From an uncultured Bacillota bacterium (GTDB taxonomy: Bacteria > Bacillota_I > Bacilli_A > RF39 > UBA660), in assembly GCA_905205665.1 (NCBI GenBank), contig CAJLEF010000002.1, positions 62,001 through 126,000 of the forward strand: a stretch of 64,000 nt of DNA. The letters are read 5' to 3'. The notes under the pieces are model-generated. The model ran no database searches and was not told the DNA's origin. It saw only the letters and a program-made list of their open reading frames with translations. The number at the start of each line of letters is the position of its first letter. The stretch's first letter is position 1. Positions 14,802 to 23,660 of this stretch are shown here, in pieces. The translations under genes were made by a program, and so were the position numbers.

Positions 14802-17621
14802 TTAATAAGAGATTACTTTAAATGTATTAGTGCATGAACTACTACGACAATAACTACCATAAGCTAAAACAGAGTTATTACCCATGGTTGTTAAAGAATC
14901 AATATTTTTAATATCATTAAAAGTTTTTACATTTTTCCAAACATTATTAATTTTCTCAAATATAATGATTTGATTACTCAACGGTTTATAATAAACGAAA
15001 CTATTATCAGTCAAACGAGCGATTTTGTTGTAACTATTCGCATTCGCATCAATTGTAACTCCCGTGGAGGATTTTAGAGTTTCTTCATACCACTGTCTAG
15101 AACTTCCTTGATGATTAACCGTATATAAATATATATATTCTCCTGAGTTAAAAGAAATAAAAGGTGTATTCATCCAAGCACTACTATATTCACTCCAGAA
15201 AAGAAGATTATGGCGGTTTTCTACATCACCAGCTATATAAAGACCTCTTTTAGAACTATTTACACGTTTTAACGCATTATAATTAAAATCAGTGCCGATA
15301 CCATTACCATTTAATGGCACTTTAATTACTTCATAACAATTTCCGGTATTACTGCATGTATTCAGATAATAGCATGTATATCCTTGACAATAAAAGTCAT
15401 TAAATTCGTCATAATAACCCTTAGGACCACGTCTCATGACATAAGAACGACCCGAAGCCCAAGCAGAAAATCCAGAAACTTCAACTGTCGTTAAAGTAGG
15501 ACTGCCACAATAGAATCGGCTACTAGTTTCCCTATAAGTACTATTACCCCCAACAACCACTTTAGAATCAGTTAGTCTAGCTCCTACAATATCACAAAAT
15601 CCACCACCTTTTTCAACCATAGATGTTGCACTTCCAGAAATGTTTTGTTTTGGACCTATAGTTAATTTACCATTACTATACTGTAAAACCCATGCTTCTA
15701 AAAAAGATTTATTATATTCACTATCAGAACCTTTTCCATAAAAACCAATTACTTTACCATTTCCTAAAGGAATTATATAATCAAGACGTCGATCAGAAGG
15801 AAAACCGAGATTACCGTAATCTTTTATAGTAGGTCCACAACTTCTTGTCTGAGATACTGAGCTAGAATAATTTCCAGCATTATCTTTAGCTCGGACATAG
15901 AAAGTTGCACTAGTTGTATTAAAACTGTAAGAGTTTTTAGTACTTGAATACCAATTTTTATTATCTAAACTATAGTAATAAGTACTAATTCCACTTAAAT
16001 TATCACTAGAACCATTGGCACTTACTGTAATAGAAGAACCATTACACCAAGTGTTAATTGCGGCTGTTGGTTTTGTTTTGTCTACTTTTACAATATTTTT
16101 GTTTGACCATGGGCCAATGTTACCTACTTTATCTACTGCACGGTGGCAAGCATAATTAATGTTATCCCAAGTAATTGGAACTGAATTACTAGGTTCAACT
16201 CCTCCTATATTAACACAATCACTTGACCACTCATAATGATCTATTCCTGAGCCATTATCTGTAGCCGTAAACGTTCGATTAACATTATAATTTGCCCAAG
16301 TATTTAAAGTATAGCCATGAAAATCAACAACTGTTTTACTTGGAGCTGTTTTATCTATTTTTATAGTCGTATTTACTTCATTACTTTTAATACCAGATTT
16401 ATTAACACACTGAAAAGTCATTTTTTTATTCATATCTGTGTTATATAAAATGTTGATGGTTTTATCTACAAATTCTTTTTCTAAACGATTGTATTCCTCA
16501 TTACCGTTTTTATACATACAGTAATCAATGTTATCACTGTTTGTTGTTAATTTCAAATTAACATCATTACTCGTCCAAATGTCATTATATACATTTTCAA
16601 CATTTATCCAAAAAGAATTAGAATCTACTTTTTCAATAACTATTTTGTTTTCATCTTCAAAGAAGCCTTGCTCATTTCCTACTTTATCTCTAGCACATAT
16701 GTAATATGTTCCATTTGTTAAATATTCTGTTTGTATGCCATCTGTTGTTTCTTTAAATTCAGCATCCTTACAACTTTTATCATTTACCACGGCGTATTCT
16801 TTTATACCACTTCCATTGTGATCTGTTAAAGAAAATAAAACTTTTCTGTTTTCAGAAGTATAATTATCATTAGAATATTGAATACTTCCCTCGACTAACT
16901 CTGGCATCTCATCATCCATACTAACATTTGTAGTATAAGAATAAGTAATTTCTTTGCCATCAAAATCAAAGGTAAGAGAAAGTCGAATAGCAATTTGTTT
17001 TATCGAAGAAGTTTCAACAAGATATTCTTTTCCTTTATCAATTTCGTTTTGGCTATATTCTTTTTCTTCTTCACCTATCCATAATATTTTAACAAGCTTA
17101 TCTTGTAATGAACTATATTGTTCTTTAAACTCAAAACTAATGGTATCTTTACTAGATTGATGCCAAGACGAAGGATCCAAAATGACTTCGTTCTTGTCAT
17201 TTTTTACCATAAAGTTAATAAAACCATACTGGTTATTTAGTTGTTCATCAGTAAAACATTCTTTAGATGAAATATAATTAACTGTAAAAGTTAAATCATT
17301 GTTAGGAATTAGTTCAATGATATCACAATTCATTTTTTGTTTATCACGTGGATCTAAAATAGCCCCATTTTCACTATCAGCCTGTAAATACCCTTGTTCT
17401 ACTAATGTACCAACTGAAAATAAGTAATTTCCACTTTCCAAGCCATAAGATTCTCCTTTAGCCTTTAGTTCACTTACTTTTGCTTCATACATTCTTTCTT
17501 TTATTGAATTGGTAATTGCAAAATAAGATGGCACTGCTATAAATAAAATAACTGCCATTATTACTAAAACACCTATTAATTCTATTAAGGTAAAGCCTTT
17601 TTTTAATATCTTATTATTCAT
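14802..17621 (-). CDS. Giant prepilin-like surface protein with Ig-like/adhesin repeats
   Basis: The mature start is ATG 17621, preceded by GGTGAT. A longer in-frame start at 17714 lacks support. Residues about 7-32 form a textbook type IV pilin class III leader and N-helix: a basic peptide, a GF cleavage site, then TLIELIGVLVIM with the Glu at +5. A prepilin peptidase would cut and methylate this. The rest, about 900 aa, is far larger than a pilin. It has at least three bacterial Ig-like repeats with phrases such as D-x-x-GSGI and VDK-G-N, many cysteines and aromatic residues, and a C-terminal region like a beta-propeller or lectin. It could be a tip adhesin or pseudopilus-bound protein. No other pilus genes lie in the window. 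Confidence 0.8.
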   Translation of the reverse strand: MNNKILKKGFTLIELIGVLVIMAVILFIAVPSYFAITNSIKERMYEAKVSELKAKGESYGLESGNYLFSVGTLVEQGYLQADSENGAILDPRDKQKMNCDIIELIPNNDLTFTVNYISSKECFTDEQLNNQYGFINFMVKNDKNEVILDPSSWHQSSKDTISFEFKEQYSSLQDKLVKILWIGEEEKEYSQNEIDKGKEYLVETSSIKQIAIRLSLTFDFDGKEITYSYTTNVSMDDEMPELVEGSIQYSNDNYTSENRKVLFSLTDHNGSGIKEYAVVNDKSCKDAEFKETTDGIQTEYLTNGTYYICARDKVGNEQGFFEDENKIVIEKVDSNSFWINVENVYNDIWTSNDVNLKLTTNSDNIDYCMYKNGNEEYNRLEKEFVDKTINILYNTDMNKKMTFQCVNKSGIKSNEVNTTIKIDKTAPSKTVVDFHGYTLNTWANYNVNRTFTATDNGSGIDHYEWSSDCVNIGGVEPSNSVPITWDNINYACHRAVDKVGNIGPWSNKNIVKVDKTKPTAAINTWCNGSSITVSANGSSDNLSGISTYYYSLDNKNWYSSTKNSYSFNTTSATFYVRAKDNAGNYSSSVSQTRSCGPTIKDYGNLGFPSDRRLDYIIPLGNGKVIGFYGKGSDSEYNKSFLEAWVLQYSNGKLTIGPKQNISGSATSMVEKGGGFCDIVGARLTDSKVVVGGNSTYRETSSRFYCGSPTLTTVEVSGFSAWASGRSYVMRRGPKGYYDEFNDFYCQGYTCYYLNTCSNTGNCYEVIKVPLNGNGIGTDFNYNALKRVNSSKRGLYIAGDVENRHNLLFWSEYSSAWMNTPFISFNSGEYIYLYTVNHQGSSRQWYEETLKSSTGVTIDANANSYNKIARLTDNSFVYYKPLSNQIIIFEKINNVWKNVKTFNDIKNIDSLTTMGNNSVLAYGSYCRSSSCTNTFKVISY

Positions 17622-17632
17622 AAAAAAATCAC

Positions 17633-17683
17633 CATAGACTTTCTCTATGATGACATTATAACAAATATTCTTTTCCAATGGAA
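17633..17683 (-). promoter_or_regulatory. Promoter, 5' leader hairpin and palindrome upstream of the prepilin-like gene
   Basis: On the minus strand a perfect TATAAT (17655-17660) is followed at once by a hairpin, CATAGA-GAAAG-TCTATG (17633-17649), and then the GGTGAT ribosome site. No good -35 is seen. Instead the palindrome TTCCAATGGAA (17673-17683) sits at the -35 position, which suggests an activator-dependent promoter. The leader hairpin is of the same type as those at 60852-60866 and 63212-63226. Confidence 0.6.
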
Positions 17684-17741
17684 TATTTACTGAAAAGCTA
17701 TAGTAAATCTTCAAAACTCATATTGTGTCTTAAAATTGATA

Positions 17742-17800
17742 AAACAACCACTTTTTGCTATCATTATTTTAGGAACATTAGATAGGATAAGTGGTTGTTT
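17742..17800. repeat. Long hairpin at the left end of the IS4-type element
   Basis: The 12-bp arms AAACAACCACTT (17742-17753) and its complement (17789-17800) enclose a second 5-bp stem, CTATC/GATAG (17758-17762 and 17781-17785). It lies 31 bp before the transposase ATG. Such hairpins upstream of transposases can limit read-through expression. Confidence 0.7.
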
Positions 17801-17831
17801 ATGAGAATAAGTATATAATACTCAAAAAGAT

Positions 17832-18960
17832 ATGGCAAGGGGTTTTGAAAAGTTTCTAAAAGAAGTTTTTTCAAATATTAGAAAAACTCAATTGAAAATT
17901 ATTCCATATATTCTTCATGGCATGATTATTTCAGAATCACTTGTTCCATCAGATATTGCTAAAGTTCTTAAAGATGACTTTTCTCTTGTTCAAATAGATT
18001 CAGTTATTAAAAGGATCAAAAGATTATTTACCAATAAACACTTTGATGCCTATCTTTTTTATGACCAAATTATTCGACATGTTATAGCTAACTACAAAAA
18101 GAAACATAAAGATAAAAGAGTTCACATTATTTTTGACCATATGTTTTCTAGAAACAATTACACGGTTTTCATGATTACAATGCGGATTGGTAAGCAAGGC
18201 ATTCCTCTTTGGTTTCGTTGTTTTAAAGGCAATGAATGTCCTGAGGCTTTTCAAGAAGAACTTATAAAAACAGGCATATCTTATGTTTCTGAATTATTTA
18301 ATAATAATTTTGAATTAATTTTTCTTGCCGACAGATGGTTTAATTCTACTGGCATCATGGAACATATTAATTTTCTCGGACACACCTATGTTCTAAGATT
18401 GAAAAAGAACATAAAAGTACTACACTTTGACAAAAAAAGAAACCCATAAAATCTGAAAATTTCTACCTGATTTACCTAAATATAAATATCATTCTATTGC
18501 CTATTCTAATATAGAATTTACAGATAAAAAATATATTACAAATATTGTTATAAGTGATGCCGTTGATACAAATGACCCTTGGATTTTAGCAACAAATGGT
18601 AATAAAAATTATGCTATTAAAGATTATAGTTATCGCTTTGGAGGAATTGAATCTGTTTTTAAAAATCAAAAATCAAATGGCTTCTTCATTGAAAATACAA
18701 CGAATGCATCTTTAGATTATTTTAACTCTATGTACTTTTTTGCTAGTATTGGTATTTTATTTCTTACTATTCTAGAGGCTGATTATTCTAAAAACAAAAA
18801 ATGTTATAGAGATATTAAAATTAGTACTCATACCAAGTCACACAATTCAAAAATCAGAATTAAATCTTTATTTAAAACTGGTTTAGCCCTTTTTCATCGT
18901 GCTTTTAATTCTTTAAAATATATCAGAATTAGTTTTAAATTTATGCTTTACGATACTTAA
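17832..18960 (+). pseudogene. IS4-family transposase, broken by a frameshift and a stop
   Basis: The frame from ATG 17832 reads to a TAA near 18449. The homologous reading then continues in the next frame from about 18469 to 18960. The shift coincides with an A7 run at about 18432-18438, and a TGA at 18454-18456 lies in the second frame. Transposase features in order are IIFDHMF and FLADRWFNSTGIMEH in the first half, then YRFGGIESVFKNQK in the second. The last fits the Y-(2)R-(3)E-(6)K signature of IS4 elements. Both parts together give about 370 residues, a normal size. The copy is inactive. Its terminal repeats are not clear, and 18961-19054 holds nothing recognised. Confidence 0.85.
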
Positions 18961-19112
18961 CAATTATTATAGTTTTTTTAAAACTCCACTTTAAATTGGA
19001 GAGCGTTGCTGTGACTAAAAAGTGCATATTTTGAACAGATACCTTGATATACCGAAAAAAGTTGACAACTGATATGAACCCCGTTTCTTGGACATAGAAA
19101 CGAGGTTTTAAT

Positions 19113-19619
19113 ATGTCAAAATTAACATATGAAGATAGAATTGAAATATATACTAAAAGAAAAAATGGTACAAGTGCAATAAATCTTTCTAGACAATATG
19201 GAGTACATGTAAATAAGATTCACTATTTAATATCATTAGTAGATAGAAATGGACTAGATATTATTCGAAGAAATAAAAATAGATATTATAGTATTAAAGA
19301 AAAAGAAAGAATAATAAACAGAGTTTTAATGGACTTTGAACCGGTAAGATTTGTATCAATAGATGAAGGCCTTATAAGTGATGGAATGTTGCAAACATGG
19401 ATTAAAAATTATAAAGAAAATGGTTATAATATAGTTGAACGAAAGCGAGGACGGTCAACTATGCCTAAAATAATAAAGAAAAAAGAAAATGAAACAGATA
19501 AAGAAAAGATAAAAAGATTAGAAGAAGAAAATTTATATTTAAAAGTGGAGCTAGAATACTCAAAAAAATTGAGAGCCGTTGTTCAAGCAAGGAAGAATCA
19601 ACAACAGAAGAAAAAGTAA
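19113..19619 (+). CDS. IS3-family transposase OrfA
   Basis: The 168-aa protein has an N-terminal helix-turn-helix (TSAINLSRQYGVHVNKIHYL), a second helical DNA-binding part and a C-terminal leucine-zipper region (IKRLEEENLYLKVELEYSKKL), as in OrfA of IS3 elements. The ribosome site GAGG and a small hairpin CGTTTC/GAAACG precede it. The tail crosses a slippery A7 (19562-19568), where a -1 frameshift would fuse it to orfB and give the OrfAB transposase. Confidence 0.92.
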   Translation: MSKLTYEDRIEIYTKRKNGTSAINLSRQYGVHVNKIHYLISLVDRNGLDIIRRNKNRYYSIKEKERIINRVLMDFEPVRFVSIDEGLISDGMLQTWIKNYKENGYNIVERKRGRSTMPKIIKKKENETDKEKIKRLEEENLYLKVELEYSKKLRAVVQARKNQQQKKK

Positions 19620-19654
19620 ATGTTGCAAGTGAACTTCGGCTAACATATCCATTA

Positions 19655-20464
19655 ATGATTCTTCTAAAAGTATCTGGTTTAGCTAAATCTGTGTATTATT
19701 ATACTTTATCTAAAACTGATAAAGATGATAAAAACAAAGAAATTATAGATAAAATAAAAGAAATATTTATTAACAATAAAGAAAGATATGGTTATCGTAG
19801 AATTACATTAGAATTAAGAAATCAAGGGTATAATGTCAATCATAAAAAAGTTTATAGAATAATGGTTAAATTAGGATTAAAACCATTAAAAAGAAATAAA
19901 AGAAAATATTCATCATATAAGGGAACTGTTGGTAAAATTGCTGATAATTTAATTGAAAGAGATTTTAATGCAAATAAACCAAATCAAAAATGGTATACAG
20001 ATGTAACTGAATTTAATCTTCGTGGAGAGAAATGCTATTTATCACCAATATTAGACGGATATAATGGTGAAGTAATATCTTATAATATTTCTACATCACC
20101 TAATTTAGAACAAATAAATGATATGCTTAATAAAGCATTTGATGGCAGAAATCTAGAAGGATTAATATTTCATTCGGATCAAGGATGGCAGTATCAACAC
20201 CAATTTTATCAACAAAGATTGAAAAATAAAGGTATTAAACAAAGTATGTCAAGAAAAGGAAATAGTATGGATAATGGCATGATGGAAAATTTCTTTGGTT
20301 TGCTTAAAACAGAAATGTTTTATGATCAGGAGGATAATTATAAAACATTAGATGATTTAATAAAAGCAATTGATGACTATATTTGTTATTACAATTATGA
20401 TAGAATTAAAGTTAAATTAAAAGGATTGTCTCCCGTGAATTACAGGTTACAATCCTCTAAGTAG
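19655..20464 (+). CDS. IS3-family transposase OrfB (DDE integrase domain)
   Basis: The 269-aa protein contains the HTH_21 region (NNKERYGYRRITLELRNQG) and an rve-type integrase core with all three catalytic acidic residues: D in WYTDVTEF, D in FHSDQG and E in MENFFGLLKTE. The C-terminus YYNYDRIKVKLKGLSPVNY is typical. The frame is open upstream through the A7 slip site at 19562-19568, so the natural product is probably an OrfAB fusion and not a protein starting at 19655. The gene appears intact and may be active. Confidence 0.93.
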   Translation: MILLKVSGLAKSVYYYTLSKTDKDDKNKEIIDKIKEIFINNKERYGYRRITLELRNQGYNVNHKKVYRIMVKLGLKPLKRNKRKYSSYKGTVGKIADNLIERDFNANKPNQKWYTDVTEFNLRGEKCYLSPILDGYNGEVISYNISTSPNLEQINDMLNKAFDGRNLEGLIFHSDQGWQYQHQFYQQRLKNKGIKQSMSRKGNSMDNGMMENFFGLLKTEMFYDQEDNYKTLDDLIKAIDDYICYYNYDRIKVKLKGLSPVNYRLQSSK

Positions 20465-20567
20465 AAAATATTTATAAATTGTCCAACTTTTGGGGTTCAG
20501 TTCAAACTGGGCCAACTTTTTTGCTTGATAAATTCAATGATTATTGGTGTTTAAGGAAAACTGTCCA

Positions 20568-22178
20568 CTAATCAGCAATTTCGTATGGATTTTCAAGGGT
20601 TCCTTCTCCTGATAAAATTAATACATTTGATTTTAAATATACCGAAGGCCGAATAAAACAATAAGGGTACGCGCTGCCGTCTTCGACAGCGCCGTTGGCG
20701 TCGACACCGAACACATAGCTAGCATACCAAGAGTGTGCGGATGGAGAAATTGTCTGTTGCCAAGCGTTTGAATTATAAAGCCAGTCATTATTTTTACAAT
20801 CACCTGCATCACCCCAGTTATATAACTCTATTGCTAAACAACTTGTTCGATTACTTGTACTTCCTCCGCCTGTCGCATAACCATAATCACTGGGATACAT
20901 TAAACCTACTTTTCCTGTCCAAGTTGTTGTTCTTGTTACCGTATCATTGCAATAATCATCTAACTTACATATTTTGCCATTATTGCTACTTCTTTCTAAT
21001 TCATAAAATTTACTTGTTACTATGTTATCTTCTGTATATGTTACTCCATCATTACTTCCCGTGTGCCATAAAGTGTTTCCTACTAAATTCTTTAAATTTG
21101 TTTTTAAGCCACTACTTGTAAAATCACAGGCTTTTGTTTTATTCTCCATATAAGAATAGCAGTTTCCTGAACTATTATTGTAATATAATGAACCTCCAAC
21201 ACTTTCACTTTCATAGCCTGGATTTAAAAGTTTCATTAAATCAGCTTGACTCCATTCATTGACACCCCAACCATCATTTACTGATGACTCTGAAGAGTCC
21301 CATGAATAATCTCCTATTGACTCATTTCTTATTAATTTTACTCTTGTTTCTTTTTTTCCTGTACCATCATCTATATTATTCATAACACCTATAATACGCC
21401 AATACTCATTATCTATTTTGACATAATTACAAGGATTAGCCCCAACATATCTTAAATTGTTATCACTGGTTCCATCATAGGCTAAAGTATAAGTACAACT
21501 ATCACTTGTTTTATTTGGAACAGTATAAACATCTGTTGAAGAAGTATCTGCTCCACTTACCAATGATGCTATTGTTTCAGAGGCTGATTTTGGTATTTCT
21601 TCTACGTAACTTGCTGTTACAACTACTTTTGAACTAAATTTAGTATTTTGTACTCCTTTGGTATTCATATCCACATTTTCATCTAGCCATAATCTTAAGG
21701 TGTATGTTTTAGATTCTTTAGCATTTAAGTATCCTGTTGTTAAATTAAAGGCTGTTTTAGCATTATTTAAAGTTTTCGTTGTGGTTTTATAACTTGATAA
21801 TAAGTTTGTGTTTATTTCTGTTTCGGTAGCACCTGTTTTTGATGATATCATAACTTTAACCGCATCGTCGTTGGTTAACGTTGTTGTGTTTAGTACCTCT
21901 AGGTTAACATTAAAGGAAGCATAGGAATCACATGTATTTGTTATGGTAAATTCATAAGGTGTGAGTTTCTTTCCATCTTCATCCAATATTGGGTATACCT
22001 TTTGCAAGCTAATATTGTTTTTATCTGTGAAGGTAATATTAAAACAAGATGAAGCAATATCATTTTTTCCCGTTTGAGTTAAGTTTAAGCTCCATAAGGC
22101 ATAGGATACTCCTATAATAACTACGACTCCTATTAATAAAACAATTATGACTAATATATTTCTTTTCTTTTTTTCCAT
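20568..22178 (-). CDS. TasA/CalY-type surface protein with DUF6273-like C-terminal domain
   Basis: The 536-aa protein starts with a basic tail and one hydrophobic helix ending VSYALWSLNLTQTG, the SYALW pattern being typical of camelysin/TasA-like exported proteins. Residues about 40-190 form a beta-rich domain. The region from about 240 includes NEYWRIIGVM, a D/N-rich variable stretch with several cysteines, and a C-terminus IRPSVYLKSNV...GEGTLENPYEI that resembles the DUF6273 module of the paralogs near 30 and 60 kb. The promoter at 22332-22360 is near-ideal. The Shine-Dalgarno AAAGGAG lies 11 bp from the ATG, slightly long. It is likely cell-surface or fibre-forming. The ligand is unknown. 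Confidence 0.72.
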   Translation of the reverse strand: MEKKKRNILVIIVLLIGVVVIIGVSYALWSLNLTQTGKNDIASSCFNITFTDKNNISLQKVYPILDEDGKKLTPYEFTITNTCDSYASFNVNLEVLNTTTLTNDDAVKVMISSKTGATETEINTNLLSSYKTTTKTLNNAKTAFNLTTGYLNAKESKTYTLRLWLDENVDMNTKGVQNTKFSSKVVVTASYVEEIPKSASETIASLVSGADTSSTDVYTVPNKTSDSCTYTLAYDGTSDNNLRYVGANPCNYVKIDNEYWRIIGVMNNIDDGTGKKETRVKLIRNESIGDYSWDSSESSVNDGWGVNEWSQADLMKLLNPGYESESVGGSLYYNNSSGNCYSYMENKTKACDFTSSGLKTNLKNLVGNTLWHTGSNDGVTYTEDNIVTSKFYELERSSNNGKICKLDDYCNDTVTRTTTWTGKVGLMYPSDYGYATGGGSTSNRTSCLAIELYNWGDAGDCKNNDWLYNSNAWQQTISPSAHSWYASYVFGVDANGAVEDGSAYPYCFIRPSVYLKSNVLILSGEGTLENPYEIAD

Positions 22179-22331
22179 AGTTGGAACTACTCCTTTTCTC
22201 TTTAGAATATAACAGTTTGGTATTACTTATCACATAAAGCATTACAGCACTTCAATACCATTTCGTTATAAATGTAAAGTTCAATAGTAATTTTTTGGAT
22301 ACGAAAAAATCACCATATTTTACCTATGATG

Positions 22332-22360
22332 ACTATAGCATATACCCCTCCGACTGTCAA
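22332..22360 (-). promoter_or_regulatory. Promoter with GGAGGGG spacer block (non-slipping relative of the poly-G promoters)
   Basis: On the minus strand TTGACA (22355-22360), the 17-bp spacer gtcGGAGGGGtatatgc and TATAGT (22332-22337) follow the thiI stop directly. The sequence around the -35 (CCGACTGTCAAGACGGTTT on the plus strand) is the same as at 60893-60911. There the spacer has 11 uninterrupted G. Confidence 0.8.
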
Positions 22361-22366
22361 GACGGT

Positions 22367-23548
22367 TTAGAGTAAATCTTCAAATTCTTGTTTGATGCCT
22401 TTTACTGTTGTTTTATTTTGAATTGCTTCTTCTATCAATTTTTCATAAGGAATCAAGGCTTCATATTCTTCACATTTTTCTTTTAAAGGATTAATAACAG
22501 GATGTGTAGGTACAAAAATAGTACAACAATCCTCATAAGGTAAAATACTTGTTTCATAAGTACCTATTTTTTTAGAAATATCAATAATTTCTAATTTATC
22601 AAAACACGCAACGGGACGAATAACAGGCATTTTAATAACTTCATTAATAACACTCATACTCGTTAAAGTTTGACTGGCTACTTGCCCAATACTTTCACCA
22701 TTGATTAAAATTTTACAACGATTTTGATAAGCTACCCTGGCAGATATTCTATACATCATTCGGCGCATAATCGTAACTAGATAATCATGGGGCACATTTT
22801 TATAAATGGCTTCTTGAATATCGGTAAACGGAATGATATGCACTTTTATTTCGTCACAAGCATATTCACTTAGTTTATGGGCTAAAGATAAAACTTTTTC
22901 TTTGGCTTCAACACTTGTATGAGGAGGACTTTCAAAATAAATAGCTTCGATTTTGACGCCTCTTTTCATGGCAAGATATCCTGCTACTGGACTATCAATT
23001 CCACCTGAAAGCATTAAAAGACCTTTTCCTAAAGTACCAACTGGATATCCACCAACTGCCTTTTTGGTTTCATAGTAAATGTAGGCTTTATCTTTTCTAA
23101 TTTCAATATGAAAAACAAGTTCAGGATGATGAACATCTACTTTTACATTTTCCTTATTTTTTAAGATTAAACCTCCAATACGACGACTCACTTCTAAACT
23201 TTCTAAAGGAAAAGTTTTATCACTTCTTTTGGTTTCTACTTTAAATGTTTTAAAAGATAAATCTTTAACAAATAAAATAGTTTGTTTTTCAATTTCTTCT
23301 AAAGAGTTATTAATAAGTTCATAACCTGTAATAACTTCATGGATACCAAAAGTATTTCTAACAATTTCTTCTACTTCATCGAAACGGTCTTCTGTTTTGA
23401 CAAACATTCTACCTTTATCATAAGTAATCTCGATGTCATATTTGCAAAGTCTTTTTTCAAGATTTTGTTTTAAAGTTTTTAAAAACATATTAATATTATC
23501 TTTTTTCGTATTTAATTCGGCATATTTAATTAAAATAATTTTTTCCAT
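22367..23548 (-). CDS. thiI: tRNA 4-thiouridine synthase ThiI (without rhodanese domain)
   Basis: The 393-aa protein has an N-terminal ferredoxin-like/THUMP region (GIHEVITGYELI ... DVHHPELVFHIEIR) and a PP-loop ATPase domain with LLMLSGGIDSPVAGYLAMKRG at about residues 180-200. It adenylates U8 of tRNAs, which then receives sulfur. The rhodanese extension of the E. coli enzyme is missing, as in Bacillus, where sulfur comes from a dedicated cysteine desulfurase. That partner gene (23657-24799) is directly upstream in the same operon. AGGAGG precedes the ATG. Confidence 0.96.
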   Translation of the reverse strand: MEKIILIKYAELNTKKDNINMFLKTLKQNLEKRLCKYDIEITYDKGRMFVKTEDRFDEVEEIVRNTFGIHEVITGYELINNSLEEIEKQTILFVKDLSFKTFKVETKRSDKTFPLESLEVSRRIGGLILKNKENVKVDVHHPELVFHIEIRKDKAYIYYETKKAVGGYPVGTLGKGLLMLSGGIDSPVAGYLAMKRGVKIEAIYFESPPHTSVEAKEKVLSLAHKLSEYACDEIKVHIIPFTDIQEAIYKNVPHDYLVTIMRRMMYRISARVAYQNRCKILINGESIGQVASQTLTSMSVINEVIKMPVIRPVACFDKLEIIDISKKIGTYETSILPYEDCCTIFVPTHPVINPLKEKCEEYEALIPYEKLIEEAIQNKTTVKGIKQEFEDLL

Positions 23549-23570
23549 AAAAACCTCCTGATTTTTTTTA

Positions 23571-23660
23571 TTAAGCTGTTAAAAATAAGTAAATGGTACC
23601 ACTGATGATAAGACCAATTAAAATAATAGCAAAAATAATAAGTAAATACCCTTTTTTCAT
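23571..23660 (-). CDS. 29-aa single-helix membrane peptide between nifS and thiI
   Basis: ATG 23660 overlaps the TGA of the cysteine desulfurase gene as ATGA and has GGGAG at 9-bp spacing. It reads 29 codons to a TAA. The sequence starts MKKGYLLII and is one long hydrophobic helix with a short TA tail. It fills the gap between nifS and thiI exactly, so it is likely co-translated. No family is recognised. The coding signal rests on position, ribosome site and composition only. Confidence 0.6.
   Translation of the reverse strand: MKKGYLLIIFAIILIGLIISGTIYLFLTA

Larger units (their letters stand above)
19070..20504 (+). mobile_element. Complete IS3-family insertion sequence
   Basis: Imperfect inverted repeats of 25 bp (19070-19094 and 20480-20504, 18 of 25 matching) enclose orfA and orfB, giving 1435 bp. 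They begin TGA and contain TGAACCCC and TTGGACA. The trinucleotide AAC lies on both outer sides, a possible target duplication. A further inverted pair AAAAAAGTTG/CAACTTTTTT (19055-19064 and 20513-20522) lies outside, so the true ends could be slightly wider. The element sits between a dead IS4 copy and a surface-protein gene. Confidence 0.88.

Noticed and set aside
17622..17714. Longer N-terminus of the prepilin-like protein starting at 17714
   Set aside because: It would run through the TATAAT box and leader hairpin, and the ribosome site supports the ATG at 17621 directly before the prepilin leader.
18454..18456. TGA where the IS4 transposase expects tryptophan, as a hint of a code in which TGA means Trp
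   Set aside because: TGA is used as a real stop in several ATGA overlaps (pfkB/Smr, nucleotidase/nifS, yqzL/recO), and this gene is already frameshifted, so ordinary decay is the better explanation.
20735..21121. Plus-strand 128-codon frame opposite the surface gene at 20568
   Set aside because: Composition is that of a complement of repetitive N/S/T codons, with no start signal.
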